Origin: Chara braunii
Lineage: Eukaryota; Streptophyta; Charophyceae; Charales; Characeae
Reading direction: 5' to 3'
DNA: 24,798 nucleotides
Assembly: GCA_003427395.1 (NCBI GenBank)
Contig: BFEA01000351.1
Coordinates: forward strand, 660,322 to 685,119
The notes under the pieces were generated by a model that saw only the letters and a program-made list of their open reading frames with translations, had not been told where the DNA came from and searched no databases. The position numbers and the translations under genes were made by a program. Positions 7,396 to 16,699 of this stretch are shown here, piece by piece (position 1 is the stretch's first letter; each line of letters starts with the position of its first letter).

Positions 7396-9276
7396 CTATT
7401 CCCTGGCCACGAATTTCTTCAGCCTGGTCCCTGATACCCAATCCTGCCAGTCTGACTCGTCCAACTCCTCGATCGGATAGGCCCCGAATTCGCCACATCG
7501 CAAGATCCTATAGGGGCCCATCCATCTCTTGTCGAGCTTCCTCGACCATTGCTTCTCCAGAGAGGAGTCGTACAGTAACACGACGTCCCCCACTGCCAAC
7601 GACGACTTCCTTACTCGCGCCATCTGGTCCCACCTCATCTTGTCTTCCATGCGACTCCTCTCTACTTGACCAGCGGCCTCTCGCAATCTTTCCTCGGCCG
7701 CCCCCACTTGCCGCGCCCGAATATCGAGCAGTTCTTCGAAGGACAGGTTCGCTTCCAAGTCTTGGCGCCTCCACGTCTTCATAAAGCTTTCTATGGGAAA
7801 GGTGGCGTGCCTCCCATACCATAGTGTGGCTGGCACGTACTTGGTAGTCTTTACAGTAACATTCTCTACGAAGAAAGCTGCCCGTAGGAACTTTGGCCAC
7901 TGACCAGGCTTGCCCTCTGTCCACTTAGCCAGGAGATTCGTGATGGTACTGTGCCCCCTTTCCACAGGAGCGTTTGCTTGAGGGTGCGCGGCCGTAGTAT
8001 AGTTGGCCACTACCCCATACCCTGCAAGCAAGGTTCGCACTTCATTGCAAGTAAACTCCGACCCTCGATCCATCACGAACTCCTTGACAAAAGGATAGCG
8101 CAGGTAATACTCTTCGATGCAATTCGCCAGAACTGGGCCAGTCTTCGTCCGAATAGCTCGACCGTCCACAAACCCAATAAGGTTATCTCGTGCATCGAAG
8201 ATATAGTTACACCCATTCTCCCTCGCTGGCATGAATAACAGGTCCAGGTGTACGACCGCACCCACCTCCCTTTCCAACCTTGGGTGCAGGGGTTCTCCCG
8301 GCCTCTGCCCTGACCTTTCTTGGCAAGGTATACAGGACCGGCAGTATTTGATAACCATCGTCAGCATCCCATCCCAATGGTAGAGCTCGCTTATCTTCAC
8401 ACATGTGGCACTTATTCCTTTGTGCCCCCTTGTTATACCATCGTGTAGGGCTGCTATGATATCAATTTGCCGGTTCCTCCCACATACTATCCTCTTGGGG
8501 TTCCCGATCTGCCGCTTTATAAACAGGTGGTCGTCTCTTACCACATAGAGGTGCCTCATCTTCTGTGCCTTGACACTTGCATCTCTATCCCTCATTTCAC
8601 ATGATAGGAGCAACCCCAATTCCCGGTAGATCCCATCGTACTCCTCCGCCCGAAACGCCTCCTTGATTTCTCCTTCCTTGAATTCATCGTCCTGACTTAC
8701 AGGAACTAGAATCTCATCTTCCTCATGACTGAACGTGCCCTTCCGGTCGAAGTCTCTTTGCAGGAGCGTATTGGTGAGCAGGTACATCCCTCCCATTAGC
8801 TGCTCATGCTCCTCTACTTGAGTGGGGCCTTCCTCTATCGTCCTCACTTCCTCCACCAGGCTGTGTGTACCAGCCAAAGCCAACTTCATCATCCAAAGGA
8901 AATCCTTGCTTCCCCATGGATCCTCCTCCTGAAAGGGCTTGAGGATTAACTCTTCATTCTGCTCGTACCCCTTTGGTGCTTGCCGTATGGGGTGACTGAC
9001 GCAACTGGGCACTCGCAGGGACCATTCATTTATGTGCAGACGGATGTCCTCTTCTTGATCCAAAAACCCATCAACTGGCGGGGTGTCTTCTATCGATTCC
9101 TCGTCCGATCCGTCCCAGTTGATGCGGCTTAACCCATCTGCCCTGTTCTTGTTCCTTGGGATCCTTTCCAACTCGAAATTAAACATCAAAATGTAGGTCA
9201 ACCATCTTGCGACGGTTGGGTCAGATGAAGTATAATTCTTCAGGGAACATACCAGTGTAGTAGGGTCCACCCTCAA
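7396..9276 (-). pseudogene. Ty3/Gypsy integrase with RNase H end and long tether
   Basis: An intact 626-codon frame, part of the longer pol frame. Residues 1-55 are the end of RNase H (VDPTTL, then NRADGLSR). Residues 56-275 form a long acidic tether. H278, H285, C312 and C315 make the HHCC zinc finger. The catalytic triad is D345 (VVHLD), D403 (FVMDRG) and E439 (APVERG), with exactly 35 residues between the second D and E (DD35E). A GPY module (KRWMGPYRIL) lies at 583-592. The protein ends at LKKFVARE with no chromodomain. Integrase inserts element cDNA into chromosomes in the nucleus. This part is undamaged, but stops upstream would prevent normal Pol synthesis. Confidence 0.9.
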
Positions 9277-9603
9277 GATGAGCCTCCTGCCAAAAACATA
9301 GTTTCGGAAGGTCCTTAGGCAATGAAGTACCGCCAGCGTCTCCTTCTTGAACTGAGAGTAGTTCCTCTCAGTTGTATTCAGGGTACGACTTTCGAATCTT
9401 AGTGGTCTCTCCTTCCCCTCAGTATCTGCCTAGATCAGTACTCCTCCCATGGCAGTTGGCCCAGCGTCCGTTTCAATGACGAATGGTCTCTCCTCCGTGA
9501 CCTCATAGTTTGGCGCTCCCAATACCAAGCCTCCTTCATTAAACTCTTCCTTCATCCTACCGACCGCCTCTTTCTGGTCTTCGCCCCAGACCCATTCCTG
9601 ATC
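9277..9603 (-). pseudogene. RNase H domain of pol (two in-frame stops)
   Basis: Continuous in frame with the RT upstream and integrase downstream. It shows VIETDAGPTAMGGVLI, with D as first catalytic residue, and NYSQFKKETLAVLHCLRTFR, with the usual acidic residue. It then runs on as NYVFGRRLILRVDPTTL, where most Ty3 elements have TDHxxL. In-frame TAG codons lie at 9604-9606 (boundary with RT) and 9430-9432 (between VLI and ADTEG). RNase H degrades the RNA strand during reverse transcription. The protein families are clear; the copy is broken. Confidence 0.85.
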
Positions 9604-10713
9604 CTAATGCACCAACTTCCTTAAATGCTCCGTCTTCGTGGCGAAGTCCTTCACGAAACTCCTCCAAAATCCGCACGTCCCAAGGAAGCGTCTCACATCC
9701 GTTATCGAGCGGAAGGGCACCGGCCACTCAAAAATTTTGTCTGTCTTTTTTACATCAGGCCTTCGCCCACTCTCATTACAGACAAAGCCTAGGATCGTGG
9801 CCTCCCTCATACAATGCTTCGATTTGGGGCCGCTCGCCGTCAGGTTGTGTTCTTTCAATAACCCCATAACCTGATCGATGTCCTGGATGTGTTTCCAGAC
9901 AAAGCGCCGCACTCCGGGCATCACTTCGTCCTCCTTCCTCTCCTTCGGACCTTTGACTGCCAGGTCATCGATGTAGGGCTGGGTAATATGTGGACTAACC
10001 GTCTGCATGGCTCTAATCATGTGTCTTTGCACCATCGCCACCGCATTCGTCCAACCTTGAGGCGCCACGTTCATATGAATCAGCCCTCTGGGTGTGTGCG
10101 TCGCTGTTACTGGTCTGTCCTGCGGGTGTACGGGGAATTGGTCGTACCCCGAGTAGAGGTCTATAAGCGAAATTATAGGCCTCCCTGCGCACGACTCTGA
10201 CAATGCGTCCGCATTCGGCAACCCCCTCGCATCCCGCATTGTCACAACATTTAACCGTTGTAAGTCCTGCACCCATCACAACGTCTCATTTGGCTTAATA
10301 AAGCAGAACCAGGGCGACGCATACGGCCCGCTGGAGTAATCGGTGACGTGCGTGCGTATCTTGCCATCCAAGTAGTCCACCACCATCTTTTCTTCGTCCC
10401 GATTTGGGTATCGCGCGCCCCTTAGATTCCATGGCTTGTGCGAAACGGTGTGGATTCGTATCATCGGAATCTTATCCACATCCAGCCTCCCACACTCGTC
10501 GTCATTGATCGCATACGCGCGGTGCCTTTTCTTCATCAGCCCCACCATCAACGCTCTCTCCTGTGGCGATAGGAAGTCGGGCTCCCCGATAATCAACTTC
10601 CCTTCATTCTGATCGTTGATACGGCACGGCCCGGCCAACGCGTGCTCCCGCATACACCGTATCAATCCTCGCTCCCGCTCGTAATAGGCTTCCTCATCCT
10701 CTGTGACGAGCAC
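9604..10713 (-). pseudogene. Ty3/Gypsy reverse transcriptase
   Basis: The N-terminal part (10713-10276) ends in SSGPYASPWFCFIKPNETL, the fingers motif. After one in-frame TGA (10276-10278) the frame resumes as WVQDLQRLN. The following segment has SLIDLYSGYDQ (first catalytic Asp) and QPYIDDLAVKG (YIDD box), about 62 residues apart, then the thumb (FLGTCGFWRSFVKDFA) typical of Ty3/Gypsy. RT copies genomic RNA into cDNA in virus-like particles. All palm catalytic residues are present, so the single stop is the main lesion. The frame changes near 10720-10850, between this region and the linker upstream. Confidence 0.9.
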
Positions 10714-10736
10714 GGGAACTGGGCGGCACTTCTTAT

Positions 10737-11090
10737 CTACGGCCTTGTACCGCCTTTGGGAGCCCTGCTTAAGCCCTCCCCTAAAAAAGGCCGACTTGTC
10801 GTTCGGGCCTGGGCCATTGCAGGACCTCCTCTCCCTCCTGGAAGCCGATACACCAACTCCACCTCCCCCACTTGAGGGTTCTCCAGAACCTTCTCCCTCA
10901 ATGCCTTAATGGCCTCCGGGTCCGCCATGTCGTGAGCCGACACCACCTCCATGGCCTTGTTCATATCTGTGAGGCTTAGTGTCAGCACCTCAGCCTTATC
11001 CTCCTCCTCGAGCACTTCCCAAAGCCGTCTTCGCTCGTTCTCCGATTCCTCAAAGGTGAACGAGCCGAGATTAGGCCTGTTTCTTCCGCT
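10737..11090 (-). pseudogene. Protease-RT linker of pol, frameshifted
   Basis: The frame moves by one base near 11085-11100, after which a charged helical stretch reads ESENERRRLWEVLEEED and then LTLSLTDMNKAMEVVS. This lies between protease and RT and has no domain I can name. A second frame change before 10713 joins it to the RT. It is best read as one continuous ancestral Pol broken by two small indels. Confidence 0.65.
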
Positions 11091-12607
11091 CCCCGGCCCC
11101 GTGTTTCGGTAGGTGATAACTTCGTAGTTCCCGCACGCTGATCGCGTAGGAGTAGGATCATCGTCCCGTCGTGCTTATTAAAAATCAGCATTTCCGTTCG
11201 CCACAGGAACGACCGCCCCAGAAGAATGGGGTGATTGACATCGGGCATGACGAAGAAGCAAGTCCTGGCTCGCACCTTCCCAATCTCTATAATCACATTA
11301 GACGTCGTGCCGCAAAAAGCGGCCTTACAGTTAGCGTCGTGCAACATTTAATGGTTAGAGCAGTCGATCTCCATGCCTATCATCACCGCCTCCTTCTCCC
11401 TGATGATGTTCATTTCTGCGCCCGTGTCCACCATCCCAGTGCACTTCTGGTTCTTTATCACCAGATCCACCTGCCCGCACGCCACACATTTCCAATCCAT
11501 CCTTGTCCCTGCCTCAGTCCACTCCACCTCCCTGGGCAGGACCGTACTCAGGTGGACATTTGGTACCAGCCTTCGCGAGAGTCGCCCTTTCAACTCACCA
11601 CGGAGCCTTGGCGCCGACGCCAAGATATCCTTCAAGTTCATCAAGTCATTGTGGCCTTCCAGGAGCTTGTCCACCATCCGCTCCACATCAAAACCTTCTT
11701 CCATCCGGACCGCGTACTTCTTCCTCTTAGGCACGCTGTCAGGCAGGCTTGGCTCGGCCTCCTGCCGGGCTCCTCTCTTTTTAGCCCTCAGCTCCGCCCG
11801 CTGATCCTCCTCTTGTCGGAGCCTCTCATCCTCTTCATCGTCATCCTCTTCCTCTTCCTCCGGGATCTCCACCACCTCCTTTCTACGTCCTGGCTCAGGC
11901 TCCTTTCGAGGAGGTGCCTGATTGGGTGCCTGACTGGGCTCTTGGCTAGGCCCGACCTTATTTTGGCTTCTGGTCCGAGCCGACTGTGGCAACCTCCCAT
12001 GCGACGTGGGGGGTCTATAGGCCATACCTGACCTAGGGCCCGTCCCTACGGCCGCCACTCTTGGGTACCCATGTTGTCCTGGCGACGGCTCAGGTCCGGA
12101 GTCGTAGAGGAAGACCTCAAGCAGGTTGGCCTCCCACTCTCGGGTTTCGTCACACAGTGCCTGCAACTTCCGCTGTTATCTTCCCACCTTTTCGAGCAGA
12201 TCTTCCATCCTCCCCAGGAGGACTATGGCCGACTCTCCTTCGCCTTCCTGCCCCTCGTCATCCAATTCGATGACTATTGACTCCTCCCTTATAGTCCCCG
12301 CCTTTAGTCGCTGAGTGACCTCCTCACTATCCCCTACAATCTCCTCGACTCTTACGATCAGCTCTTTCTTCTCTTGCCACATCCTAAACATTGTCGGGGG
12401 TGTTGTGGGCCCTGTTGCTGCTCGTCGGAGAGCCTCTTGCCTGATTCCTCCCGAGGTTGTGGGGTCAATATGCTCACCCCACTTATCATATATATCCCCA
12501 TCCATACAAGAGGAGATTAACCCTGACAATTCATCCTCTCGCCGCGCTCGCAGAATCGCACAGTGTGGCCTATATTGGCACAATGCCAACAGGTGGCATT
12601 TCGCCAA
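11091..12607 (-). pseudogene. Gag C-terminus / acidic linker and aspartic protease
   Basis: One frame from 12607 to about 11090, with stops at 12176-12178 (TAA) and 11348-11350 (TAA). It starts as a charged segment after the zinc knuckle and contains a proline-rich stretch and a run of Glu/Asp (IPEEEEEDDDEEDE) near 11860. The retropepsin active site DTGA (CTGMVDTGAEMNII) lies at 11417-11428 and the flap-distal PILLGRSFLW block follows. The stop at 11348 falls inside the protease domain, between those two motifs. Retropepsin matures Gag-Pol. Only one zinc-like Cys pair (CVACG) precedes the domain. Confidence 0.8.
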
Positions 12608-13965
12608 TCAAAGCGGGGCCTCCCATACCCTTGGCCCCCTTCCTGGCCGCCTCGGTCACCTTCGTTCTGGCCCCTTTGACCATTCCAACCACCCCCACGA
12701 CCCCCACCATTTCCTCCTCGGCCCCGGCCGCCACCTCCTCGACCCCCTTGACCTCGGCCTCCATTGCCTTGTCCGCCGTGTCCTTGGTTTCCTCCCCGAG
12801 CCACGCGAGCCTACGAGGCCTGTTGGGAGGGAGGTGGTTGGGCCACAAACTGACCCTGAGCCGCAGGGTAGCTCAGGGGCCCCATACTTGCCGCTGGGCC
12901 CGCATAAGGGACCATTTGCCTGGGGTGAGTTTGACCACCTCCGCACGAGGTGCAGTGATTGCAACTGGGCCAGGATGCCGGCTGACAATGCGGCACCCAG
13001 TGCCCACAAACTGACGGCGGCCCCACATGTGATGGTCCTGCTGACGCCGGCGCCGTCGCGGTGGTAGGTGGCGGGGCAGCAACAGCTTGCGGGGCTTGCC
13101 CTTTTCCTGATCCCTGGCCTCCCGTTAGTAAGTTGCGTTGTTTCCTCTCGGCCTTAGTCAGGATCTGGGAGCCTGTCTCTTCTCTGCCATAGTCCTCGTG
13201 CCCCGCCTCCCCATCCATCGCTCCTGATGCCCGACCTTGGGCCACGATCACCCCTTTCTTCCGCACCTCGGCCTCATCGTCGTACCCCAATGCCGCCAGT
13301 ACATCCGTGACAATCTTCTTTACCCTCGGTGTCCCAGACGCGCTGACATCTCTCTCCTTCCTCTTACGTCTTTGCAACCGTACCTGGTGCTCCTCCACCT
13401 GATCCAGACTCCCCTCTTCCACTCCCTTGTCGATAGTGGCCCAAGTGAGCTTCTCACTTCCTCCCCCGTGGCTTGTCAATTCTGAGGCCTCCGAGCCTAT
13501 GAGCGACCCCAGGAAGATGGCACACTGTGCCTCCTCTGACATCCCGTGCACCTTCCTTGCCTTCTTCTTAAACTCGTGTACGAAGGCCCCGATCGTGGAG
13601 AAATCCTCCTTATTCATTGCCTCCAAATCCGCCATGGTCAGCAACCCATCTCCCAGACTGTACTTCCTCCGCATCAGGTCCCCGAACCTCGCCCAACTAC
13701 CATTGGCGGCGTCCACAACCTTGCCTACCTCCTGGTGGTGGCTATGAAGGACGTATCTCATAATCCGTTGAAACCTTACTTCGTTCGTCAATCCTGCCAG
13801 TGCCTGCTCAACCAGGTCTAGACAGTCTGACACCCGATCCCCCTTGAAATGGAATGTCTCGACCTTCGGGACATTGCTCGACGCTTTCTCGCGCTTATCC
13901 AAGGCATCTATAAGGTCGTCGAGCGTCACGAGCCTTCTCCCACCGTCCGCCATTTCCTCTGACAT
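12517..13965 (-). pseudogene. Gag with RGG tail and CCHC zinc knuckle
   Basis: The protein starts MSEEMADGGRRLVTLDDLID at 13965; ATG is the first in frame after the leader. Residues about 35-170 form the retrotransposon Gag core (FHFKGDRVSDCLDLVEQAL, later FVHEFKKKARKVHGM). A Pro/Ala/Gln-rich region follows. A TAG at 12811-12813 ends the first segment at 384 residues. The same frame continues as a Gly/Arg-rich stretch and a CX2CX4HX4C knuckle, CWHCANIGHTVRFC (12550-12591), then stops at 12517-12519. A frameshift near 12553 links this to the frame downstream. Gag packages the element RNA through the knuckle. Confidence 0.9.
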
Positions 13966-14355
13966 TATGACTGACTGCCTTTGGCTTCAATCCCCCTGTT
14001 ATAAGAAGCGATAGGATGAAAGGTTCCACTCAGCAGTCCATTCCTTCACGGTCCTATCGGACCGACCACCTAAACACCCGACGCTCTAGACCTAGCAGAC
14101 ATTTCTCTCTCTACTTCCTACCTCCTTTGGGTTCATCTAGGTAAGGCCCAATCTCATCACGGAATTCACTCACATACTCAGCTCATTCATGCTATCAGCC
14201 AAACCACCAATCAGATCAACATTCACACCCACACAGCCATATAGACTACTATACGATCCATCTCATAGTTCTTCTCTTATCCGCTCACATGCCTAGTTTT
14301 CTCTCATTCTCATACCCGGATGTCGTTCCACCAGAGACAACGGTAGGCTTCCGTT
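13966..14355 (-). other. Retrotransposon 5' leader
   Basis: About 390 non-coding bases between the primer-binding site and the Gag start. It contains a small hairpin, GGTCC-TATC-GGACC, near 14051-14064. In LTR elements this interval usually carries the packaging signal, but I see no specific motif for it. Confidence 0.6.
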
Positions 14356-14374
14356 ATCCCCGGCAACGGCGCCA
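14356..14374 (-). promoter_or_regulatory. Primer-binding site for tRNA-Asp
   Basis: The plus strand reads ATCCCCGGCAACGGCGCCA, which I recall as the exact 3' end (with CCA) of plant tRNA-Asp(GTC). On the minus strand, the element's sense strand, it begins TGGCGCCGTTGCCGGGG. Priming by tRNA-Asp is known from several plant Ty3/Gypsy elements such as Athila. The site lies 390 bases upstream of Gag, as expected. The adjacent CA-GG on the minus strand places the end of the 5' LTR two bases away, at 14377. Confidence 0.85.
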
Positions 14375-14927
14375 CCTGCCGAGCGCTTCGGTCCGGCACC
14401 GCACGTGGCAGCACGGGACCCTCTCGGCCGCGTCACGCAGGAGTTGGACCAACCTCGTCACGAACGGACAAATGGAGCTTCCTTAGGCTGCTCCAGCCGA
14501 GTGCGCCAGCCATACCTCTCGCGAGCCCCTACGACAGGATAGGGCCTACGTGAGGCACAACTTACCTCCACCTTACGGGAGTTATCACCTCCCTTCAGAG
14601 GGCGTATCACCGCCGAGCTACCAGTCCACAGTACGAAAGCTACTCGGTTGCAATCGCAGAGGTGGACCAGCCGAGGGCATTTCTCGTTCGCTGTAGCATA
14701 GGGGGTACGCGCGGTAACACGCCTATCAGACCCGCACGCGAGCTGACATCCCGGCGGGGGGCTGAAGTCCCAAGCGTGGCCCGTCGTCGGTCGACTAGGA
14801 CGCATCCCACACATCACGCGCACACCACTTTACGAACACCAAAATAACACACACACGCACAAACGAAACGACACGACACAAACAACGCGACAACACTCTT
14901 AGCCCCTCGGTAGTCAACCCATAACTC

Positions 14928-14944
14928 TCCGATGCAAAATCGGA
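14928..14944. repeat. Hairpin TCCGAT/ATCGGA, 5-base loop
   Basis: A perfect 6-bp stem with loop GCAAA. It is the leftmost of the dense hairpin set. Confidence 0.6.
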
Positions 14945-15097
14945 TAGGCGTCGCGCGCGAGACTTAACATAAGATGGCGCAGACGCAGGGCTAACTCATA
15001 TCGACTCACAATGCAAACGTACGCAAGCAGTCGCAACAATGGTGTACCATGTAGTACCCATACTCGCGCGGCCCTCATTAATTTCGAGGGTCGCGTT

Positions 15098-15113
15098 CGA
15101 CACTCAAGTGTCG
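15098..15113. repeat. Hairpin CGACAC/GTGTCG, 4-base loop
   Basis: A perfect 6-bp stem closing a TCAA loop. Confidence 0.6.
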
Positions 15114-15153
15114 GCTGACACGCTCCTTGAGGGTTAATCTCTCGACGCTAGAC

Positions 15154-15170
15154 AACCGCCATGCGCGGTT
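15154..15170. repeat. Hairpin AACCGC/GCGGTT, 5-base loop
   Basis: A perfect 6-bp stem with loop CATGC. Confidence 0.6.
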
Positions 15171-15180
15171 GAAGACCACA

Positions 15181-15213
15181 CACCCTCTTCTGCACCCTTG
15201 TGCAGAGCGGGTG
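15181..15213. repeat. Two-step hairpin, 12 bp
   Basis: TCTGCAC (15189-15195) pairs with GTGCAGA (15200-15206) over a CCTT loop. An outer CACCC (15181-15185) pairs with GGGTG (15209-15213) after a small internal loop. Confidence 0.7.
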
Positions 15214-15216
15214 GTA

Positions 15217-15235
15217 CACAGGTCCAAAACCTGTG
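15217..15235. repeat. Hairpin CACAGGT/ACCTGTG, 5-base loop
   Basis: A perfect 7-bp stem with loop CCAAA, four bases after the preceding two-step hairpin. Confidence 0.7.
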
Positions 15236-15384
15236 GTGGTAGTCGTCTCTCGCGGCCCTAGGGGTAAGTCCTCCCTGCGGCCTGGGCGAAAGTCAAGGGG
15301 TTTAACTTTGACGGCTGCCACGGACTACAACCTTCAACCTTAAAAATTTCTAGAAAGCAAACAAAACACATGCAAAACCCAGAA

Positions 15385-15398
15385 GGGGGGGGGGGGGG
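15385..15398. repeat. G14 homopolymer
   Basis: Fourteen consecutive G. A second mixed A/G homopolymer run (A9 then G6) follows at about 15421-15436. Run lengths are likely to be inaccurate in the assembly. Confidence 0.85.
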
Positions 15399-15652
15399 AA
15401 TAGGGCGAAGGTCCCCTTGCAAAAAAAAAGGGGGGCTCGTGGCCTTGGGGTACCCTTCCCCTCTACAGGTGGTGCTGGCGGCCTACAATAGTCCCAAGCG
15501 CTGCGCCTACATGTGAGCCCGGCGATCCCATAACTTTTAGACGCCGGGACGGCGAAACGTCGCGCGCAGGAATCTAACATAAAGCCGCACGGCCACAGGC
15601 CAATTCTATACCAACCACCGATGCCAATCGTACGTGGTAATCGCGGCTCCGA

Positions 15653-15724
15653 CCTCGCGATATTGAATGGCTGAAGGAATATATCGCGAGGGGTTACCCC
15701 TCACGATATTGAAAGGCTGAAGGA
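15653..15724. repeat. 11-bp hairpin and a 46-bp tandem duplicate of its left half
   Basis: CCTCGCGATAT (15653-15663) pairs perfectly with ATATCGCGAGG (15681-15691) over a 17-base loop. The left half plus loop, ending GGCTGAAGGA, is repeated 46 bp later (15699-15724) with two substitutions, but without a matching right half. Between them GAGGGG-TTA-CCCCTC (15688-15702) forms an alternative hairpin that shares bases with the first, so the two are mutually exclusive. Confidence 0.75.
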
Positions 15725-15760
15725 TGCACCGTTCGTCCCTCGCGACATCTCTGCCTTCAG
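15717..15760. repeat. Hairpin CTGAAGG/CCTTCAG, long loop
   Basis: A perfect 7-bp stem (15717-15723 with 15754-15760) enclosing 30 bases. It starts inside the second copy of the 46-bp duplication. Confidence 0.55.
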
Positions 15761-15790
15761 GGTTGGGTGTCTCGACGGGCAATGCAAAAA

Positions 15791-15827
15791 GGCTCTGCGC
15801 GAGGGGAAGTCCCTCCTCTGCAGAGCC
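15791..15827. repeat. Two-step hairpin, 13 bp
   Basis: GGCTCTGC (15791-15798) pairs with GCAGAGCC (15820-15827). Inside, GAGGG (15801-15805) pairs with CCCTC (15811-15815) over GAAGT. All pairs are Watson-Crick. Confidence 0.75.
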
Positions 15828-15833
15828 TAGGGC

Positions 15834-15867
15834 CTGGGATGTCCTGGACAAGGACCTTGAATCCCAG
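15834..15867. repeat. Two-step hairpin, 12 bp
   Basis: CTGGGAT (15834-15840) pairs with ATCCCAG (15861-15867). GTCCT (15841-15845) pairs with AGGAC (15851-15855) over GGACA. It stands seven bases after the previous one. Confidence 0.75.
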
Positions 15868-15950
15868 CTCAGGACCAACGTCCAACTAAGGAACTCCCAA
15901 GAAGCAGCGACAAAAAAAAACTAAAAGGAAGGGCCCTCCTTATGTCCCCT

Positions 15951-15971
15951 CCGTACTAGCCTTTAGTATGG
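15951..15971. repeat. Hairpin CCGTACTA/TAGTATGG
   Basis: An 8-bp stem with one G-T wobble and a 5-base loop GCCTT. Just upstream AAGGAAGGGCCCTCCTT is a near-perfect palindrome. Confidence 0.65.
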
Positions 15972-16020
15972 GGCCCCTTAGGCCTCACGAACCCCCACAG
16001 TAAATACACCCAAGCATACA

Positions 16021-16678
16021 CACATAGGGGGGATAGAGTTGCGATGATCACTGCTCACAGACACAGTGGGGCTTCTTACAGCCATAAGTACATATATGAG
16101 ATCGCAGGCAACCCCAAATCCAAATCTGAGCCACAAGGTCTACCTGCAATCACATCAAAGAATTGGGCAGCGAACCACACATTACACGGAGTCAACCCCA
16201 ACCAATCTTCACACTTATACCCCTCGCTTTGGCCATGCAAACCCCAATCTCCCGCCCAACCAACCATAATTCAATACTCAACACCTTTGTTAAATGACCA
16301 TTTAATAAAAGTCCGGGTGAAACCCTCAACAAACAATAAAGTCGTCAGGGCTAAAACCTTTTAGGTTTGGTATGAAGAGTGAGTTGGAATTGAGTCGTAG
16401 ACCGACGAATCGGCAACCGACCTGTTATTAGTCATAACAGAAGGTGATCCTTGTAGGATCAAGCTGAATCTAGTCGAAGTCCTGAATCAAACGGCCAAAT
16501 GGACCTGTAACACAAGACAGGCCAATCCCCAGACTAACCTATAAGTCCATGGAGAATAAAACTCCAAAACACATTCTCACTCAAGACTATCGGCCAACCA
16601 AGTCTAAGTCTACCTCTAAGCCAGTGCCCAAAGCAAAGGTAGACTAACCGCAGGATCTCCCTTATTCAGGGTGGATTG
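16021..16678 (-). other. Possible leader of a second retroelement
   Basis: If the site at 16679-16690 is a primer-binding site, this is the internal leader of another minus-strand element, cut off on the left. I find no Gag motif in it. A 106-codon plus-strand ORF at 16044 has no recognisable domain. It carries hairpins CTGTTAT/ATAACAG (16422-16440, loop TAGTC) and GATCCT/AGGATC (16446-16460, loop TGT). Confidence 0.35.
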
Positions 16679-16690
16679 CCAGAATCGCCA
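16679..16690 (-). promoter_or_regulatory. Possible second primer-binding site
   Basis: The minus strand reads TGGCGATTCTGG. It is preceded by TTTTGACA-GA, an LTR-like end with the same two-base spacer seen at 14375-14376. The corresponding tRNA is not one I can name with confidence. If real, an LTR begins at 16693 on the plus strand (TGTCAAAATATAATC) and contains the 122-bp repeats and perhaps the stem-loop array. Confidence 0.35.
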
Positions 16691-16699
16691 TCTGTCAAA

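Larger units (their letters stand above)
14377..16020 (-). repeat. Presumed 5' LTR region (outer end undefined), hairpin-dense
   Basis: By position this should be the 5' LTR, opening with TG at 14377 on the plus strand. I could not fix the far end or find its 3' partner, so the extent is a guess. There is no gene: ORFs of 60-120 codons in several frames have no recognisable domain. The striking content is many short, strong hairpins, listed separately. A C/A-rich strip (ACACACACGCACAAACG) lies near 14845-14890. Confidence 0.4.

Noticed and set aside
7396-7480. Integrase chromodomain
   Set aside because: The frame ends shortly after the GPY region (LKKFVARE) with no aromatic-cage motif, and nothing chromodomain-like follows before the next ORF.
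11171-12031. 286-codon plus-strand ORF
   Set aside because: Antisense to the protease and acidic linker. Leu/His/Pro-rich with no domain, while the minus strand has clear DTGA and ILLG motifs.
15151-15240. Bacterial rho-independent terminators
   Set aside because: Hairpins lack following T-runs and the context is a eukaryotic retroelement.
14900-16020. Organellar DNA insertion (palindrome-rich organelle spacer)
   Set aside because: No organellar gene, tRNA or rRNA fragment is present, and it joins directly to a nuclear retrotransposon primer site.
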